Source: Eonycteris spelaea (Eukaryota > Chordata > Mammalia > Chiroptera > Pteropodidae). From it: a stretch of DNA of 64,000 bases. The translations under genes were made by a program, and so were the position numbers. The stretch covers positions 558,001 through 622,000 of the forward strand of contig PUFA01000287.1 in the NCBI GenBank assembly GCA_003508835.1. The letters are read 5' to 3'. Of the stretch, positions 47,216 through 58,200 are shown in pieces. The notes below the pieces were generated by a model. That model did no database searches. It was not told the origin of the DNA and saw only the letters and a list, made by a program, of their open reading frames with translations. Each line of letters begins with the position of its first letter. The stretch's first letter is position 1.

Positions 47216-47690
47216 CTCAGGAGTGGCCCTGAGATCTAAGACCGGACTGGCCTCCGAAGCGGTTGCTGTCCTTGTTATGGATTCAAAGGTGTGGCCAACC
47301 TGAGACGTTCCAGGGCCCTTGAATGTCGTGATGGGGTCAATGCAATCATCAAGGATGCAACCTTTAGGAAACACTCTTTGTTCCGGGTCCCAACGGGAAT
47401 CTCCGAGGCCTTGACATCTGAATAAAAGGTACCTTTCCATTTCTGTTTCATTGGGGGTCCATGGAGAGACTGGACATAGTCATATCTCCCAGACTGTGGC
47501 CAGGGACGCCGCCTCTTGTGCCCTGTTATTGGGTCCACCAACACCCCAGTAATTGTTCTTGTCTGAGTGTCTGTTATGTGTTTTCTGTGCAAGACCGGGG
47601 GGATGCCTGAGTTCACAGAAGACACCCTTGGGGAGTCTCCTGTGACATTTCAAAGAAGAGTTTGTAGAGAGAGCTGACTATGGCATAAAG
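47216..47690 (+). other. ERV leader (packaging region and start of gag)
   Basis: GC-richer noncoding stretch between the primer site and matrix-like sequence. No intact gag start codon followed by an open frame is visible. The 116-codon and 88-codon minus frames here are antisense. Confidence 0.6.
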
Positions 47691-47694
47691 TTTT

Positions 47695-48160
47695 CTCCAG
47701 GCAGACTAAGGACATTGTGTGAAGTTGAGTGGCCATCTTTTGGTGTAAACGAACCTCCAGAGGGTTCCTTTGACAGGTGTTTAGTGAGGAATGTTTGGAA
47801 GATTATCACGGAGACCCAGGACATCCTGATCAGTTTCCCTATCATCGATCATTTTTAAACCTTGTTTAGAACCTCTCTCCTTGGCTCTGCCAATGTGCCC
47901 TTTCTCTAGGGGAGCAAGTCTTAGTTGTGGGCATCCCGAAACATAAGGCAACCAAATCTCCAAGACAGCCCAGTTCCTCAGTCCTCCAATCACCACTGAA
48001 GGACAGTGACCTTCCCCCACCCTATAATCCAGGACAACAGAGGCCAAATAGCACTGCCTCACCTCCTCGACATGGGAAGGTAGCTCCTATGGTCCTCCTG
48101 CTCCCATTCCGGGTGGGGCACCAGCCCACACCACCACCCCAGACATCTTTCCCTTGTGAG
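47695..48160 (+). pseudogene. ERV gag relic: matrix and p12-like region
   Basis: Matrix-like coding is seen from about 47705, with LCEVEWPSFGV and PPEGSF, a pattern of gammaretroviral MA. It shifts frame near 47800 and stops near 47850. A second frame (47927-48232) is proline-rich and holds a PPPY late-domain motif (48014-48025) in a DLPPPYNP context, matching p12. The N-terminal myristoylation site is not visible. In a functional virus this protein would drive assembly and budding at the plasma membrane. Here it is broken into at least three frames. Confidence 0.75.
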
Positions 48161-48164
48161 AAGC

Positions 48165-48797
48165 ACTACCCCTGGGGCATCACACAAACAGGCCCTTTAT
48201 GGTTCATGTGCCTTTCTCGACTAGTGACCTGAATAAATGGAAGGCACAGAATTCACCTTTCTCTGAGCAACCCCAGGTAATAATGGGACTCTTAGAAAGT
48301 GTCTTTCAGACTCACAGCCCTCAGACGATTGCCAACAGCTTTTAAGTACCCTCTTCACCGCTGAAACACAAAAGATAGCTGTGGGAGGGAGGAGAGTTGA
48401 GGAAGCAGGGGAACAGATTGAGGAGGAATTTCTCTCCACCCACTCAGACTGGGTACACAATTCTCTGGCAGGAAGAACAGCTTTAGATCAGTACCAACAG
48501 ATTCTAATTAGGGGAATTAGGATGGCTGCTCCTCAGCCAACTAACCTTTCTAAGGTAACTGAAGTTATACAGGGAGGGACCTCAGGAAACCCCTGGAGCA
48601 TTTCTTAAATGAGGCGTACCGAGTATACACCCCCAGTGATTCTGAGGCCCCTGAGAACCAGCAGGCAATTAATATAGCCTTTGCTACTCAGGCAGCCCCT
48701 GATATCTGGCATAAATTACAAAAATTAGAAGGTTTTGCAGGGATGAACCTGTCCCAACTTATTGAGATAGCCCAGAAGGTGTTCAACAACAGGGAAG
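48165..48797 (+). pseudogene. ERV gag relic: capsid
   Basis: Capsid-like sequence starts with VPFSTSDLNKW near 48205 and continues as LLESVFQTHSP near 48288. The frame 48381-48608 holds RTALDQYQQILIRGIR and the first part of the major homology region (EVIQG). After a frame shift near 48573 the homology continues as NEAYRVYTPSD and AQKVFNN up to about 48795. Then gag ends abruptly: no nucleocapsid zinc knuckle is present. Frame breaks and the missing C-terminus make it nonfunctional. Confidence 0.8.
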
Positions 48798-49410
48798 TAC
48801 TGGATGACCCCAAATATATGGCTAAAATCCAAAGCTACTGTCATCAACCCAGCCAACCTATTGCCAGACCCAGACCCCAAGACCCCCGTTCATGACTGCA
48901 CAGATTTCACTGATGCTGTGTGTTCCCCACGGCCAGACCTCAAAGACTCTTCTCTGCCTGAGGCCAATGAAGTTCTGTTCACAGATGGGAGCAGCTTTAT
49001 GCAGGAAAGAAGGAGGTATGCTGGGGCAGCAGTCATAACTCTAACTGGCACCATCTGGTCACAAGCTCTTCCCCATAGGACTTCTACCTAAAAGGCAGAA
49101 GTCATCACCCTCACTGAGGCACTAAGATGGGGAAAGGATAAGGCAGTCACAATATACACTAACAGCCGATATGCTTTGCCACTGCACATGTACACGGAGC
49201 CATCTACAAGGAAAGAGAGCTTCTGACTTCAGCTAGAAAGGACATTAAGAACAAGGAAGAGATCTTAGCCTTACTTAAAGCCATATAGATGCCTAAGGCT
49301 CTTGCTATGTTCTTTGTAAAGGGCATCAAAGGGAATAGTCCTGAGGCTGAGGGAAACCAACGAGCCAATGCAGAGACAAGAACAGTGGACGCGAGGCCAG
49401 TGGGTACCCC
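48798..49410 (+). pseudogene. ERV pol relic: RT tail and RNase H
   Basis: Directly after capsid comes the connection segment (VINPANLLPDPDP, DCTDFTDAV) and then RNase H, so protease and the catalytic reverse transcriptase are absent. RNase H keeps TDGSSF, with its first Asp codon at 48984-48986. A stop (49089-49091) interrupts it just before KAEVITLTEALRWG, which holds the Glu codon at 49098-49100. The third acidic position is Asn (TNSRY, codon 49161-49163) instead of Asp, and a one-base loss follows. In a working element it would degrade RNA in the RNA:DNA hybrid. Confidence 0.8.
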
Positions 49411-50330
49411 ACCACATCTACTGACTATTGTCCCTTACCCAGAACTGCCTCCATCTCCTACCTATATGGTGGAAGAGAACATATATTTTCAAGACAAGGG
49501 AGCCACTAGGACCAACAGGGGTGATAGACAACCCCAGATGGAAAAATCAGGCTCTCACGGGTCCTTGGAAGGACTCTCCTCCACCAACTACACCAGACCA
49601 CACACCTAGGGTGAACTAAGATGCTCCAAGCTTTAGACCCCTACTTTCACTTGTTAGAAGGGAGAAGAACCACAGAGGAGATTGCCTCATGATGCTCGAC
49701 TTGTGCCCAAGTTAATCCAAAGAAGGGGAAGATAGAAGAACCTAGGTATAGGGAAAAGGAACTTACCTGGGGACCACTGGGAAGTAGATTTCACTTAGGT
49801 AACCCCGACTGTGGGGGGCTACAAATATTTACTTGTTTTCATAGACACCTTTTCAGATGGGTAGAGGCCTTCCCTACCAGAAAGAGACTGCCTTAGTAGT
49901 TACTAAGAAACTACTACAAGAAATCCTCCCTCATTTGGTCTCCCTGGAACTTTAGGGTCAGATAATGGGCCAGCCTTCATAGCAAAGGTATCACAACAAT
50001 TGGCTAGCTACCTAAATTTGAAATGGAAACTCCATTGCGCCTACCAGCCCCAAAGTTTGGGCCAAGTAGAGCGAGAATCAGACCCTAAAGAGACATTAGT
50101 CAAGTTAGGATTAGAAACTGATGGGGCTGGTAGAACTTCTCTCCTTCTCTCTTCTCCGAGCCAGGGTACTCCTATATTAATGGATTCACCCCATTTGAAA
50201 ATTTCTTTGGAAAACCCCCACCTTTAGTACCTAGAATAGAAGATGAGAAAAAGACAGAACTGCGTAACCTTGTCTTACTTAAGTTTTACAGGCCCTTCAA
50301 AGTGTACAGAAGGAGATTTGGTCCCGGGTT
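49411..50330 (+). pseudogene. ERV pol relic: integrase
   Basis: The N-terminal zinc-binding part is badly degraded; coding resemblance is clearest from about 49765. All three core acidic codons persist although split among frames: Asp in EVDFT (49787-49789, followed by a TAG), Asp in SDNGPAF (49961-49963) and Glu in GQVER (50069-50071). The spacing between the second and third is 35 residues, as in integrases. C-terminal sequence runs to about 50330. This enzyme would insert viral DNA into the genome; stops and shifts rule that out here. Confidence 0.8.
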
Positions 50331-50765
50331 CATGCTGCCCACTCAGCCCCGGGGATGGACTTCCCCATCAGTTTTGCCTGGGGACTCTGTGTAGATCCGG
50401 AAGTTCACTTCCAAAGGACTAGAACCCAAATAGAAAGGACCCTTCACTGTCTACCTGACGATGCCCACTGCAGTTAAAGTAGACGGCATCCCATCATGAT
50501 CATCACTTCCATGTGAAGGCAGCACGAGAGTGGACAGCTCAGGAAGACGGGCCCTTAAGACTAAGACTCAAGCATACATAAGCTAACCCTATGTTTTTTT
50601 TCTTTTTTCCTCTTTAGCCCAGACATTCGACCAGCCACAACCAGAACCAGAAAGAGCATTAATAAATTTGCTGACCACAATGCACAAGGTCTTAAATAAG
50701 ACCCCCTCCCCAGACATAGGACAAGATTGCTGGTTGTGCCTAAACCCAAAACCCTTACTATGTTG
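50331..50765 (+). pseudogene. ERV integrase end and env surface N-terminus
   Basis: The integrase tail (GPFTVYLT-like, about 50430) degrades into a pyrimidine-rich stretch (50592-50616) coding a phenylalanine-rich signal-peptide-like start and ending in TTTAG. Then comes the start of a gammaretroviral surface subunit with a CWLC motif (50728-50739), the CXXC used for the covalent link to the transmembrane subunit. Sequence stops matching near 50765: most of the surface subunit, including any receptor-binding part, is deleted. Confidence 0.7.
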
Positions 50766-50769
50766 GGGT

Positions 50770-51172
50770 AGGAACTCCCCTAAATTTAACTGAGCTCAGC
50801 AGGCTAGAACTTCAAGTCGATTCACTAGCAGAAGTAGTCCTCCAAAATAGAAGAGGCTTCGCTTTATTATTCTTAGAACAAGATGATTACGTATGGCTCT
50901 AGGTGAAACCTGTTGCTTCTGTGCCAATAACTCGAATAATTAGAGAAAGCTTACTACTAGTACAGAGAAATTTAGATGCCAGGGAAAAACAAAGAATCAA
51001 ATAACTGGTTTCATAGGATGTTCAATTGGTCACCATGGCTAACAACCCTTCTATCTGCTGTAGCTAGACCTTTAATCCTCCTCCTCCTCTTGTTAACTTT
51101 TGGCCCATGTTTTCTCAATTTCTTGTTTGCATGTATAAGGAAGAGAATTAATTCTATGGAACTTTTATAATA
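50770..51172 (+). pseudogene. ERV env relic: transmembrane subunit
   Basis: Begins in the heptad-repeat region (LTELSRLELQ, about 50787) and includes LQNRRG at the position of the so-called immunosuppressive segment. A TAG near 50900 and a stop near 51000 break it. The frame 50976-51170 then covers the membrane-proximal part (NWFHRMFNWSPW), a hydrophobic membrane span rich in Leu (about 51050-51130) and a short basic tail. The fusion peptide is missing, lost with the deleted middle of env. Fusion or entry activity is therefore not possible from this copy. Confidence 0.8.
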
Positions 51173-51228
51173 CAAAATAGAGGCTACGAGCAAGTTCTGC
51201 ATGAAGAATCAAGGATTTGATTTTCTAC

Positions 51229-51244
51229 TAAGGATGGTAGGGAA
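51229..51244 (+). promoter_or_regulatory. Polypurine tract remnant
   Basis: TAAGGATGGTAGGGAA directly before the 3' LTR, the position of the plus-strand primer. Two T interruptions show decay. Confidence 0.6.
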
Positions 51245-51588
51245 TGTGCTGGCTGGAAAATTACTTCTTGGCTGTTGCCCATGGAAACACAGGCTATCAT
51301 CCATGGGACTATAAGATTCTAACAATAAGCTTTCTGCTTCTGTACCTTGCTTGTACAACGGACCTGTGGGTTGACAGTTAATAAAAAGAAGAAAAATAGA
51401 CTTTTGTGTTCAGACAGAATGAAGAATGGGGTTTAGGGCTTAAAAACCCTGTACCTCTGCATTTCAGGGCTGCTTAATTTGGGGTCTGCATACCCCTGGC
51501 AGACTCAGCTGGCTGAATAGAGTATGTTTCCTATAACTCACTGATTTCTGTTGGTCCGTGTGTCTATTGGGGGCTGGCAGCTACAAAA
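51245..51588 (+). mobile_element. Gammaretroviral ERV, 3' LTR
   Basis: A 344-bp partner of 46858-47195. Differences include a six-base GTTAAT insertion at about 51377 that creates an upstream AATAAA (51380-51385), loss of two bases that destroys the normal AATAAA (GAATAG at 51515-51520), and an AA instead of CA end. Confidence 0.88.
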
Positions 51589-51592
51589 ATAT
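51589..51592. repeat. 4-bp provirus target duplication, right
   Basis: ATAT, matching 46854-46857. Confidence 0.6.
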
Positions 51593-51635
51593 GCCTTTAT
51601 ACACAAAGTTAAAAACTATTCAAACCAATCCTGAT

Positions 51636-54600
51636 GGGCCACCAGTCAAGATGGCAGAGTGGGTAAATGTTGTATTTGCCTCCTATTATTACCATATCAA
51701 AATTACATCTAAACTACAAAACAAACTTCATTGAGAATTTCCTGAAGTCTAGTTCAACAGATGTCCTACAACTAAGAACATACAGAAGCCACCTCAATAC
51801 TGAGAGGAGGAGTGGAGATGTGGAAAAAGCTGGTACCAACCCATGTGTGGTGGTTAAAATCAGAAGGGATCTCTAGGCTGCAAAGGTCCTGCCTGAGGAC
51901 CGAGGGGTCCCAGCTCATACCAAGCTCCCAAGCCCAGGGTTTCAGTGTCAGAAAGAGAAGTCCCCACAACTTTGGGCTGTGAAAACCAATAGAGGTTGTG
52001 GCTGAGTAAGACAGAGTGCTGCTGAAATCCCTGGTGCTACTCAAAAAGTGTCGGTGCATAGACTGACAAGCTGACAGACTCTCTCATTCTGAGCTCCAGT
52101 GCTAGGTCATCAGCTTGAAAAGTATGAAACACATGTGGGGTAAAACTAAATTGCCTGGCTTGGGACAAGGGCTGGAGGGGCAGTTTTCATCATGACAGAA
52201 GTGCTGGCAGAGCCATTTGTTCTCTGTTGAGCCTTCCCTTCAGTCTGCATGCCTCAGCATGCCGACCAGATAGCAGCCATATCTCAGTCTCCATCAACTT
52301 GACTAACACTTGTCGTCCCACCCTTGTGATTTTCTGAGACCCTGTCCCACCCAACCTGTGGGCCCACCCAAAGCTTCCAGTGATTTTTTTCATACCAACA
52401 GCTTGTCTGGCTCATGTGGTAGACTTTCCTAAAACTTTCTCAAGATTCACAAAACCTGAACAAGCAGCACTTGGTCTCAGCATTCCCGCAGACCTCTTGC
52501 AGACAAACCCTAAGCAGCAGCTAGTCTCGGTTCACAGCTTGGCTTCTCAAGGCAACTCCAAGGGAAGCATAGGAGGTAGCAATCTGCTGATTGCTTGGGG
52601 GTGCTGCCAGGTGACTTCAGGCAGGATACAGGCCTGTGGGTGAATTTGGCCTGTGATGGGGCCTCTCCCAGAAGCCCACATGGTGGCTGACTTCTGACTT
52701 AACCGGAGCACCACCTGGTCACCTCTGTGAACAACACACCCAAAGGCAGACTGGGCGAGCACCAGAGCCCTGCAAAAGCAAATTCTTCTTTGTAGAGCTA
52801 GCTCCTGCAAAACAGCTCTGCCACTATAGTCACTGGCCAGTCATCACAACAGATCAGCCAGAGTCAATCCCTCCCATTCACAAGCAAACAGCAACCAAGG
52901 CTCAACTATAACAGGAGGGCACACATAACCCATACAAGGGACATAGCTGCAGCACCCGGATCTGTTGACTAGAGAGACTATGCCATAGGACATCTAGTAT
53001 ATAAGGCCACTTTACTAAGACTGAGTGACATAGCAGCCCTACCTAATTCATAGAAACAAACATAGGGAGGTAGCTAAAATGGGGAGACAAAGAAACATGT
53101 CCCAAATGAAAGAACTGAACAAACCTCCAGAAAAATAACTAAATAAAATAGACACAAGCAAGCTACCAGATGCAGAGTTCAAAACATTGCTTATAAGGAA
53201 ATTCAATGAACTTAGGGGAGGAGTAGATAAACTCAGTGAGAACTTTAAAACATAAAAAGAATCAGTCAGAAATAAAGAATACAATAGCCTAAAAGAAGAA
53301 TACATTAGAAGAAATGAACAGTAGGTTAGATGAACAGAGAGTCAAAAGATGACAGAATAATCCCAAATAATTCCAAATAATGAGGGATCACCAAGGTACA
53401 TCGTAATTAAAATAACAAAGATTAAAGACAAAGAGAGAATCTTAAAAACAGCAAGCAAAAAGCAATCAGTTGCTTACAAGTGAGCTCCCATAAAACTGTC
53501 AGTTGATTTCTAACAGAAATTTTGCAGGCCAAAAATGATTGGCATGAAATATTCAAAATGATGAAAAGCAAGGACCTACAAGCAAGATTGCTCTACCCAG
53601 AAAACCTATCATTTAGAATTAAAAGACAAATAAGAGCTTTCAGACCAAAAAAAAAAAAAAAAAAGAAGAAGAAAAAATCTGAAGGAGTTTATCAATGACA
53701 AACCAGTATAATGAGAAATGGTAGATGACTTCTTTAAGAAGACAAAAATCATCAAAAATATTAATAACAAAGTGGCACTAACTACATACTTTTCAATAAT
53801 TACTTCAAATATAAATGGATTAAATGTTCCAGTCAAAAAATATAGTGGCTGAATGAATAAGAATACAAGACTCTGATATATGCTGCCTGCAAGAGACTCA
53901 CTTTAGATCAAAAGACATATCCAGACTAAAAGTAAAGGAACAGAAAAAGATATTCCATGAAAATGGAAATAGAAAAAAATAAAAAGTGGAGTAGCAATAC
54001 TTATATCAATAAAATAGCCTTAAAACAAAGTTATAAAAAGAGACAAAGAAGGACCCAGTAATCTCACCTCTGAATATTTATTTAAAGAAACTCAAAACAC
54101 TACTTCAAATAGGCATGTGCATTCATCTATTCATTGCAGTGTTGTTTACATCACCTGGATATGAAAACAAACTAAACATCTATAAATAAATGACTAAAGA
54201 AGAAGTGTTACACATATACGATGGAATATTATTCTGTCATTAAAAAACTATGAAATCTTGCCATCTGCAACAACATGGATGAACCTAGAGAAAATTGTGC
54301 CGAGTGAAGTAAGTCTGACAGAGAAAGATAAATGCTATGCGATTACATGTGGAATCTAAAGAACAAAATAAACAAACAAAATAGAAACAAACTCACAGAT
54401 ACAGATCACATGTTGATGGTTGCCAGATGGGAGGGGAGTTGAGGGGATGGATGTTAAAAGGGAAGTGATTAAGAAGTACAAGTTAATAGTTATAAAATAG
54501 TCATAGGAATGTAAAATATAGCATAGAGAATATAGTCAATAATATTGTAAAACTAAGTATGGTTTCAGATGGGTATTAGATTTATCAGAGCAATCACTTT

Positions 54601-54705
54601 ATAAGTTATATAAATGTCTACCTATGTTGTACACCTAAAACTTATACAATATTATATGTCAACTGAAATATAAATAGTTGAAATATAAATAATTTTTAAA
54701 AAAAC
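51636..54705 (+). mobile_element. Half-L1-like derivative 2
   Basis: Starts with an L1 leader (AAGATGGCAGAGTGGGTAAA at 51648) and a GC-richer 5'UTR to about 52990. ORF1 sequence follows (about 53080-53700: AAGAGAGAATCTTAAAAACA, GGCATGAAATATTCAAAATG), with an internal A-run near 53647-53664. The first part of ORF2 endonuclease follows (ATGCTGCCTGCAAGAGACTC). At about 54047-54052 it jumps to the ORF2 C-terminus (CCCAGTAATCTCACCTCTGA) and continues to an A-rich end near 54700. Most of the endonuclease and all reverse transcriptase are absent. ORF1 frames are broken. Confidence 0.75.
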
Positions 54706-55215
54706 AGCCCTGAGGAAAATAGCATTTGTAGTCACACACATTTGGTACTTAGTTGGTATCTAGTTTCTCAAGCACATTTACATGTAGAGGAAAGAGTAAA
54801 CATGAAATGAAGGATGCTGAGACAAAAAGTATTAGCAATGTACTTGGAACATCAAAGCTCATCTAGAATTTCCCCTGAATCAGGTCTTTTCTTTAAATGA
54901 GGGGCAGGCATCCAAGGCTATGTGGGAATGATGAGAGTACAAAGCCCAGACCAAAGCATGGTGGAAGAATGCACGCATGCCGGGAAGGATAGCCCACATT
55001 TTACCAACTTATGTCATTGCCATCTCTAATATTGTGGAACTCTTGCCTTGCCTTTCTGTGCATTTATTTTCCCACAATATCCACAGTTTCAACAACCCAC
55101 AGCCCTTCCTTATTTTCCACCCAAGCCGCTGATGGAAAAACATATGATTAGCTTGAAAATGAACACAGATGTTGAAGTTAGAGGTGCTGCATCATAGAGG
55201 TGCCTCCATTTGTTT

Positions 55216-55258
<43 letters not shown>

Positions 55259-56975
55259 GTAAACTTTTTAAATTAGAAGGGAATATTTCTTTGGAAAATA
55301 ACAAGCAACATGAGATGCCCAGAAAACTGGGTCACTTCTTTGTACTTAGTGGGAGTTCAGTCAATTGTTAATTAGTAGTCACATTTATTTCTGTGAGTTG
55401 GATTTAAAATCACATTATTCAGAATCCTGGGTTATATCCTTTCCCTGTAAATATATAATTATAGCTTCAATTTGGAGAAGCCTTTGTTTTTAGAAAGGAA
55501 TAAAAGTGTGCTTTAGTTTTGAAGTATATTTGAAAGTCGGTTTTATGTACATCTGCTAGATTTGTTATTAAGTATTTTCTTAAAAGATATTTTACGCCAT
55601 ATTTTATATTCACACATGATTGAATATGTCCCCTTGTTCTTGGTTTCTTTAGTGTGGTTCACTAACAAAGCAAGAACCTACACATGGTGCTAGTACTCTC
55701 ATTTGAGCTTGAAATCACTGCACGTTTAAGTTAAAAGAATATAATATCCAGAGACAGAAACTATTTTGTTCTTTCCTCTCCCCTACTAATCCAAAAAGAA
55801 AGTAGCTTTGTTTTATCAGAAAGGAATTCTGTATTCAGTTTTGTGGTCAATTATCTTTTTCTCGTTTTCTTTTAAATAGCATTACATAGATATTGTGGTT
55901 ACGAACAAACTAAAAGACATCTTCGTTTTCAAGCTTACCACTAAAATATAAAAAGTCTAATAGTATCTTTAGAAGAAAGCACACTTTTTATAAGCAGTAA
56001 CTTTATGTTAATTGCCAAAATAAAATTGAATTATTGACTCAGTATTAAAAGTAAATCTGAATATCCTACTTTTAATGTATTATTATTTTAGAATATCATA
56101 ATGGCCAGTTTGAATTTCTTCTGCTACATAAACTTGGTTCCTTTGTCTATAAATGAGAAACCCATACAAAATACTTCTGATTTCAGTTTATATCAAGTAT
56201 TATATTACTTTTAGGTTATTTTTGCATTGCTTGAATATAAGAAAGGAAGAAGTTTATCAACATCTAAGCTTAGCACCACAGCCAGCGAATACAACCACTG
56301 CATTAAAAATGTTAATTGTAGATTTAGATTGATAGAACTACCAAACACAGCACGATTTATTTAAATTGGACATAGTTTTCTCATATAAAAGTCACAAAAC
56401 AAAGACAGTGCCATCAGGGTACAAGGCAGAAACACCAGTCATTCTAACCAAGATAGAGAGAGGTTTAAGCTTCTTAAGCCTAAAATCCATACAAGAATTA
56501 TACTGGTGGGAAAAAAGTAGCTGAAAGAATAAGGTCTTTACTTGACATTCCAGCTTCTGGTATATAAGGCCAAGCTTTATAAACATATATCCTTTTTTAC
56601 ATATGGTGAAATTAATCAACACATAAGCACTTATAATTGTGTACCACTTCATCTGGTCTTAGTGCACCTCTTAATATCAGAATTTTATAATAAATGTTGT
56701 GACCACAGTGTGGTACATTACCCTTAGACATAAAAATAATTCTCTTTGATGACACTAACATCCCCAGACTAACCCAAACTGGCCCAGGTGTATAAAAGAA
56801 ATCAGTACAATGGAATAATGAAAAGGATCAGTTCTCTTTGAGATTCAGGTTAGCAGAAGAGGACAATCAGTAATAACACAACAATGAAAAATTTTCAACG
56901 TGAGAAGAAAAGAAAGTAAAAAAGAAGGAGGCCATTTCCACACTCTTTACTCTGACCTCATTCACTGGGTACATG
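54706..56975. other. No recognised gene or repeat apart from a T-run
   Basis: Single-copy-looking AT-rich sequence; frames up to 86 codons (56392-56652, minus) without family resemblance. Confidence 0.45.
55218..55257. repeat. Homopolymer T tract, 40 bases
   Basis: Forty uninterrupted T. It may be the tail of a minus-strand retroinsertion extending rightward, but no AATAAA lies within 30 bases and I recognise no SINE, L1 or mRNA there. Confidence 0.9.
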
Positions 56976-56979
56976 TCTC

Positions 56980-57110
56980 TCATTCACTCATCTTAATATG
57001 TATTGAGTATTTGCTTTATGTGTGGTATTGTTCTAGGAGCTGAGGAAAGAGTAATGTATAAAAGAAAGACTCAGCTCGGATGGAGTTGACATTCTATTAG
57101 GGTTGTCTTC
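56980..57110 (-). mobile_element. L2 LINE 3' end remnant
   Basis: TATTGAGTATTTGCTTTATG, GGTATTGTTCTAGGAGCTGA and GAGTTGACATTCTATTAGG are the reversed L2 3' terminal region in correct order. Confidence 0.65.
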
Positions 57111-57706
57111 TGGGTAACACTGAACAACATTGTTTGGAGAAAGAGCTCATTTGTGAGCTACCCCAGGCATGGTCTGTTTGCCAAAGATGATGTGATATGG
57201 CAGAAAAGGGCATACTGCTGGAGAAGCTACCAAAGTTATAAGGAATTAATATAGAAATGATAAGAGCATGTTCTAGTACAAAATTCGAGTCCTTCTCATG
57301 AGCCCATTTGTTAGTTTGTTCTAAAGTTTTTAAAACTTCAAAATGGAATTGACCCACGAAATATAAAAAGACTTGGGGGAGAGAAGAGGTTATTAGAAAA
57401 TCACTTAGGTACAGAAAATGTCATATTTATTTCCGTAAAATGAGAACCATTCTTAAAATTATTGTTAGTTAATTATAATCTTGAAGTATCCCCAGAATGT
57501 CTCTTGAATGGAGTCAGAGGTTGCAATGTATATGAATGAAGCTGCCACTGGTAGAAAATGACCAAGTGATTTGTGGAGGCATACTCTATCTAAAGCCATT
57601 CAAATTTATTTTTTAAGAACACTATGCAGGCTAAATTTGGCCATACACTGACAAATTACAACCTCTGTAACAGTATTATAAAAAACTAAGGTCTTTAAAT
57701 TGTAAA

Positions 57707-57734
57707 AATAATAATGATAATTATCATTATTATT
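57707..57734. repeat. Perfect 28-bp palindrome
   Basis: AATAATAATGATAA followed directly by TTATCATTATTATT, exact reverse complements with no spacer; axis between 57720 and 57721. Confidence 0.97.
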
Positions 57735-58134
57735 GGTCATAGGATTATTATTGCATACCTCTTATTTTTGCTACTCAGAATCCAGTCACTCTTCCTTTCA
57801 TAATCATAACATCTTTTCCTTCTGGACAATCAGTTTGTCCCTTATTTTCTGACCTTGTGCTTTGAATGGGTTTCCCTCTCCCAGGAAGAGATGCAGCATT
57901 TCACCTGGCATAAATCAATCAAAGCATTATGTCCCCCAAAAGAGTGATTGGTTTTATAAGAAGCACATAATCCAATCAGACCTAAAGAGGTGCAATAAAC
58001 TCTTCCTATTATTTGTGAAAAATAGATTTTTGTTTTTCATTTTGGATGTAAAAATGAAATATCATAAGATCTGTAGCATTGGTTCTCATCGTCATGGGAC
58101 CATGAGGGTGGAGCTCATCTGATAGCAAAATTAA

Positions 58135-58200
58135 GTAAGAATGCCTTGAATATAGTGAGTGGACACTAAATATTTATTGAACAAATGAATGAATAGCATC
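58135..58200 (+). mobile_element. L2/MIR 3' end fragment
   Basis: GTGGACACTAAATATTTATT then GAACAAATGAATGAATA is the typical L2 terminus. Confidence 0.55.

Noticed and set aside
47174..47625. Overlapping 88- and 116-codon minus-strand frames in the ERV leader
   Set aside because: Antisense to the provirus, no similarity to accessory or antisense retroviral proteins that I know.
48804..49091. 95-codon frame as a domesticated retroviral gene
   Set aside because: It ends at a stop within RNase H, the third catalytic Asp is Asn, and flanking pol is frameshifted, so there is no sign of retained function.
50590..50618. Functional splice acceptor for env
   Set aside because: The pyrimidine tract ending in TTTAG looks acceptor-like, but it codes the signal-peptide-like start of env, and the provirus is too damaged to infer splicing.
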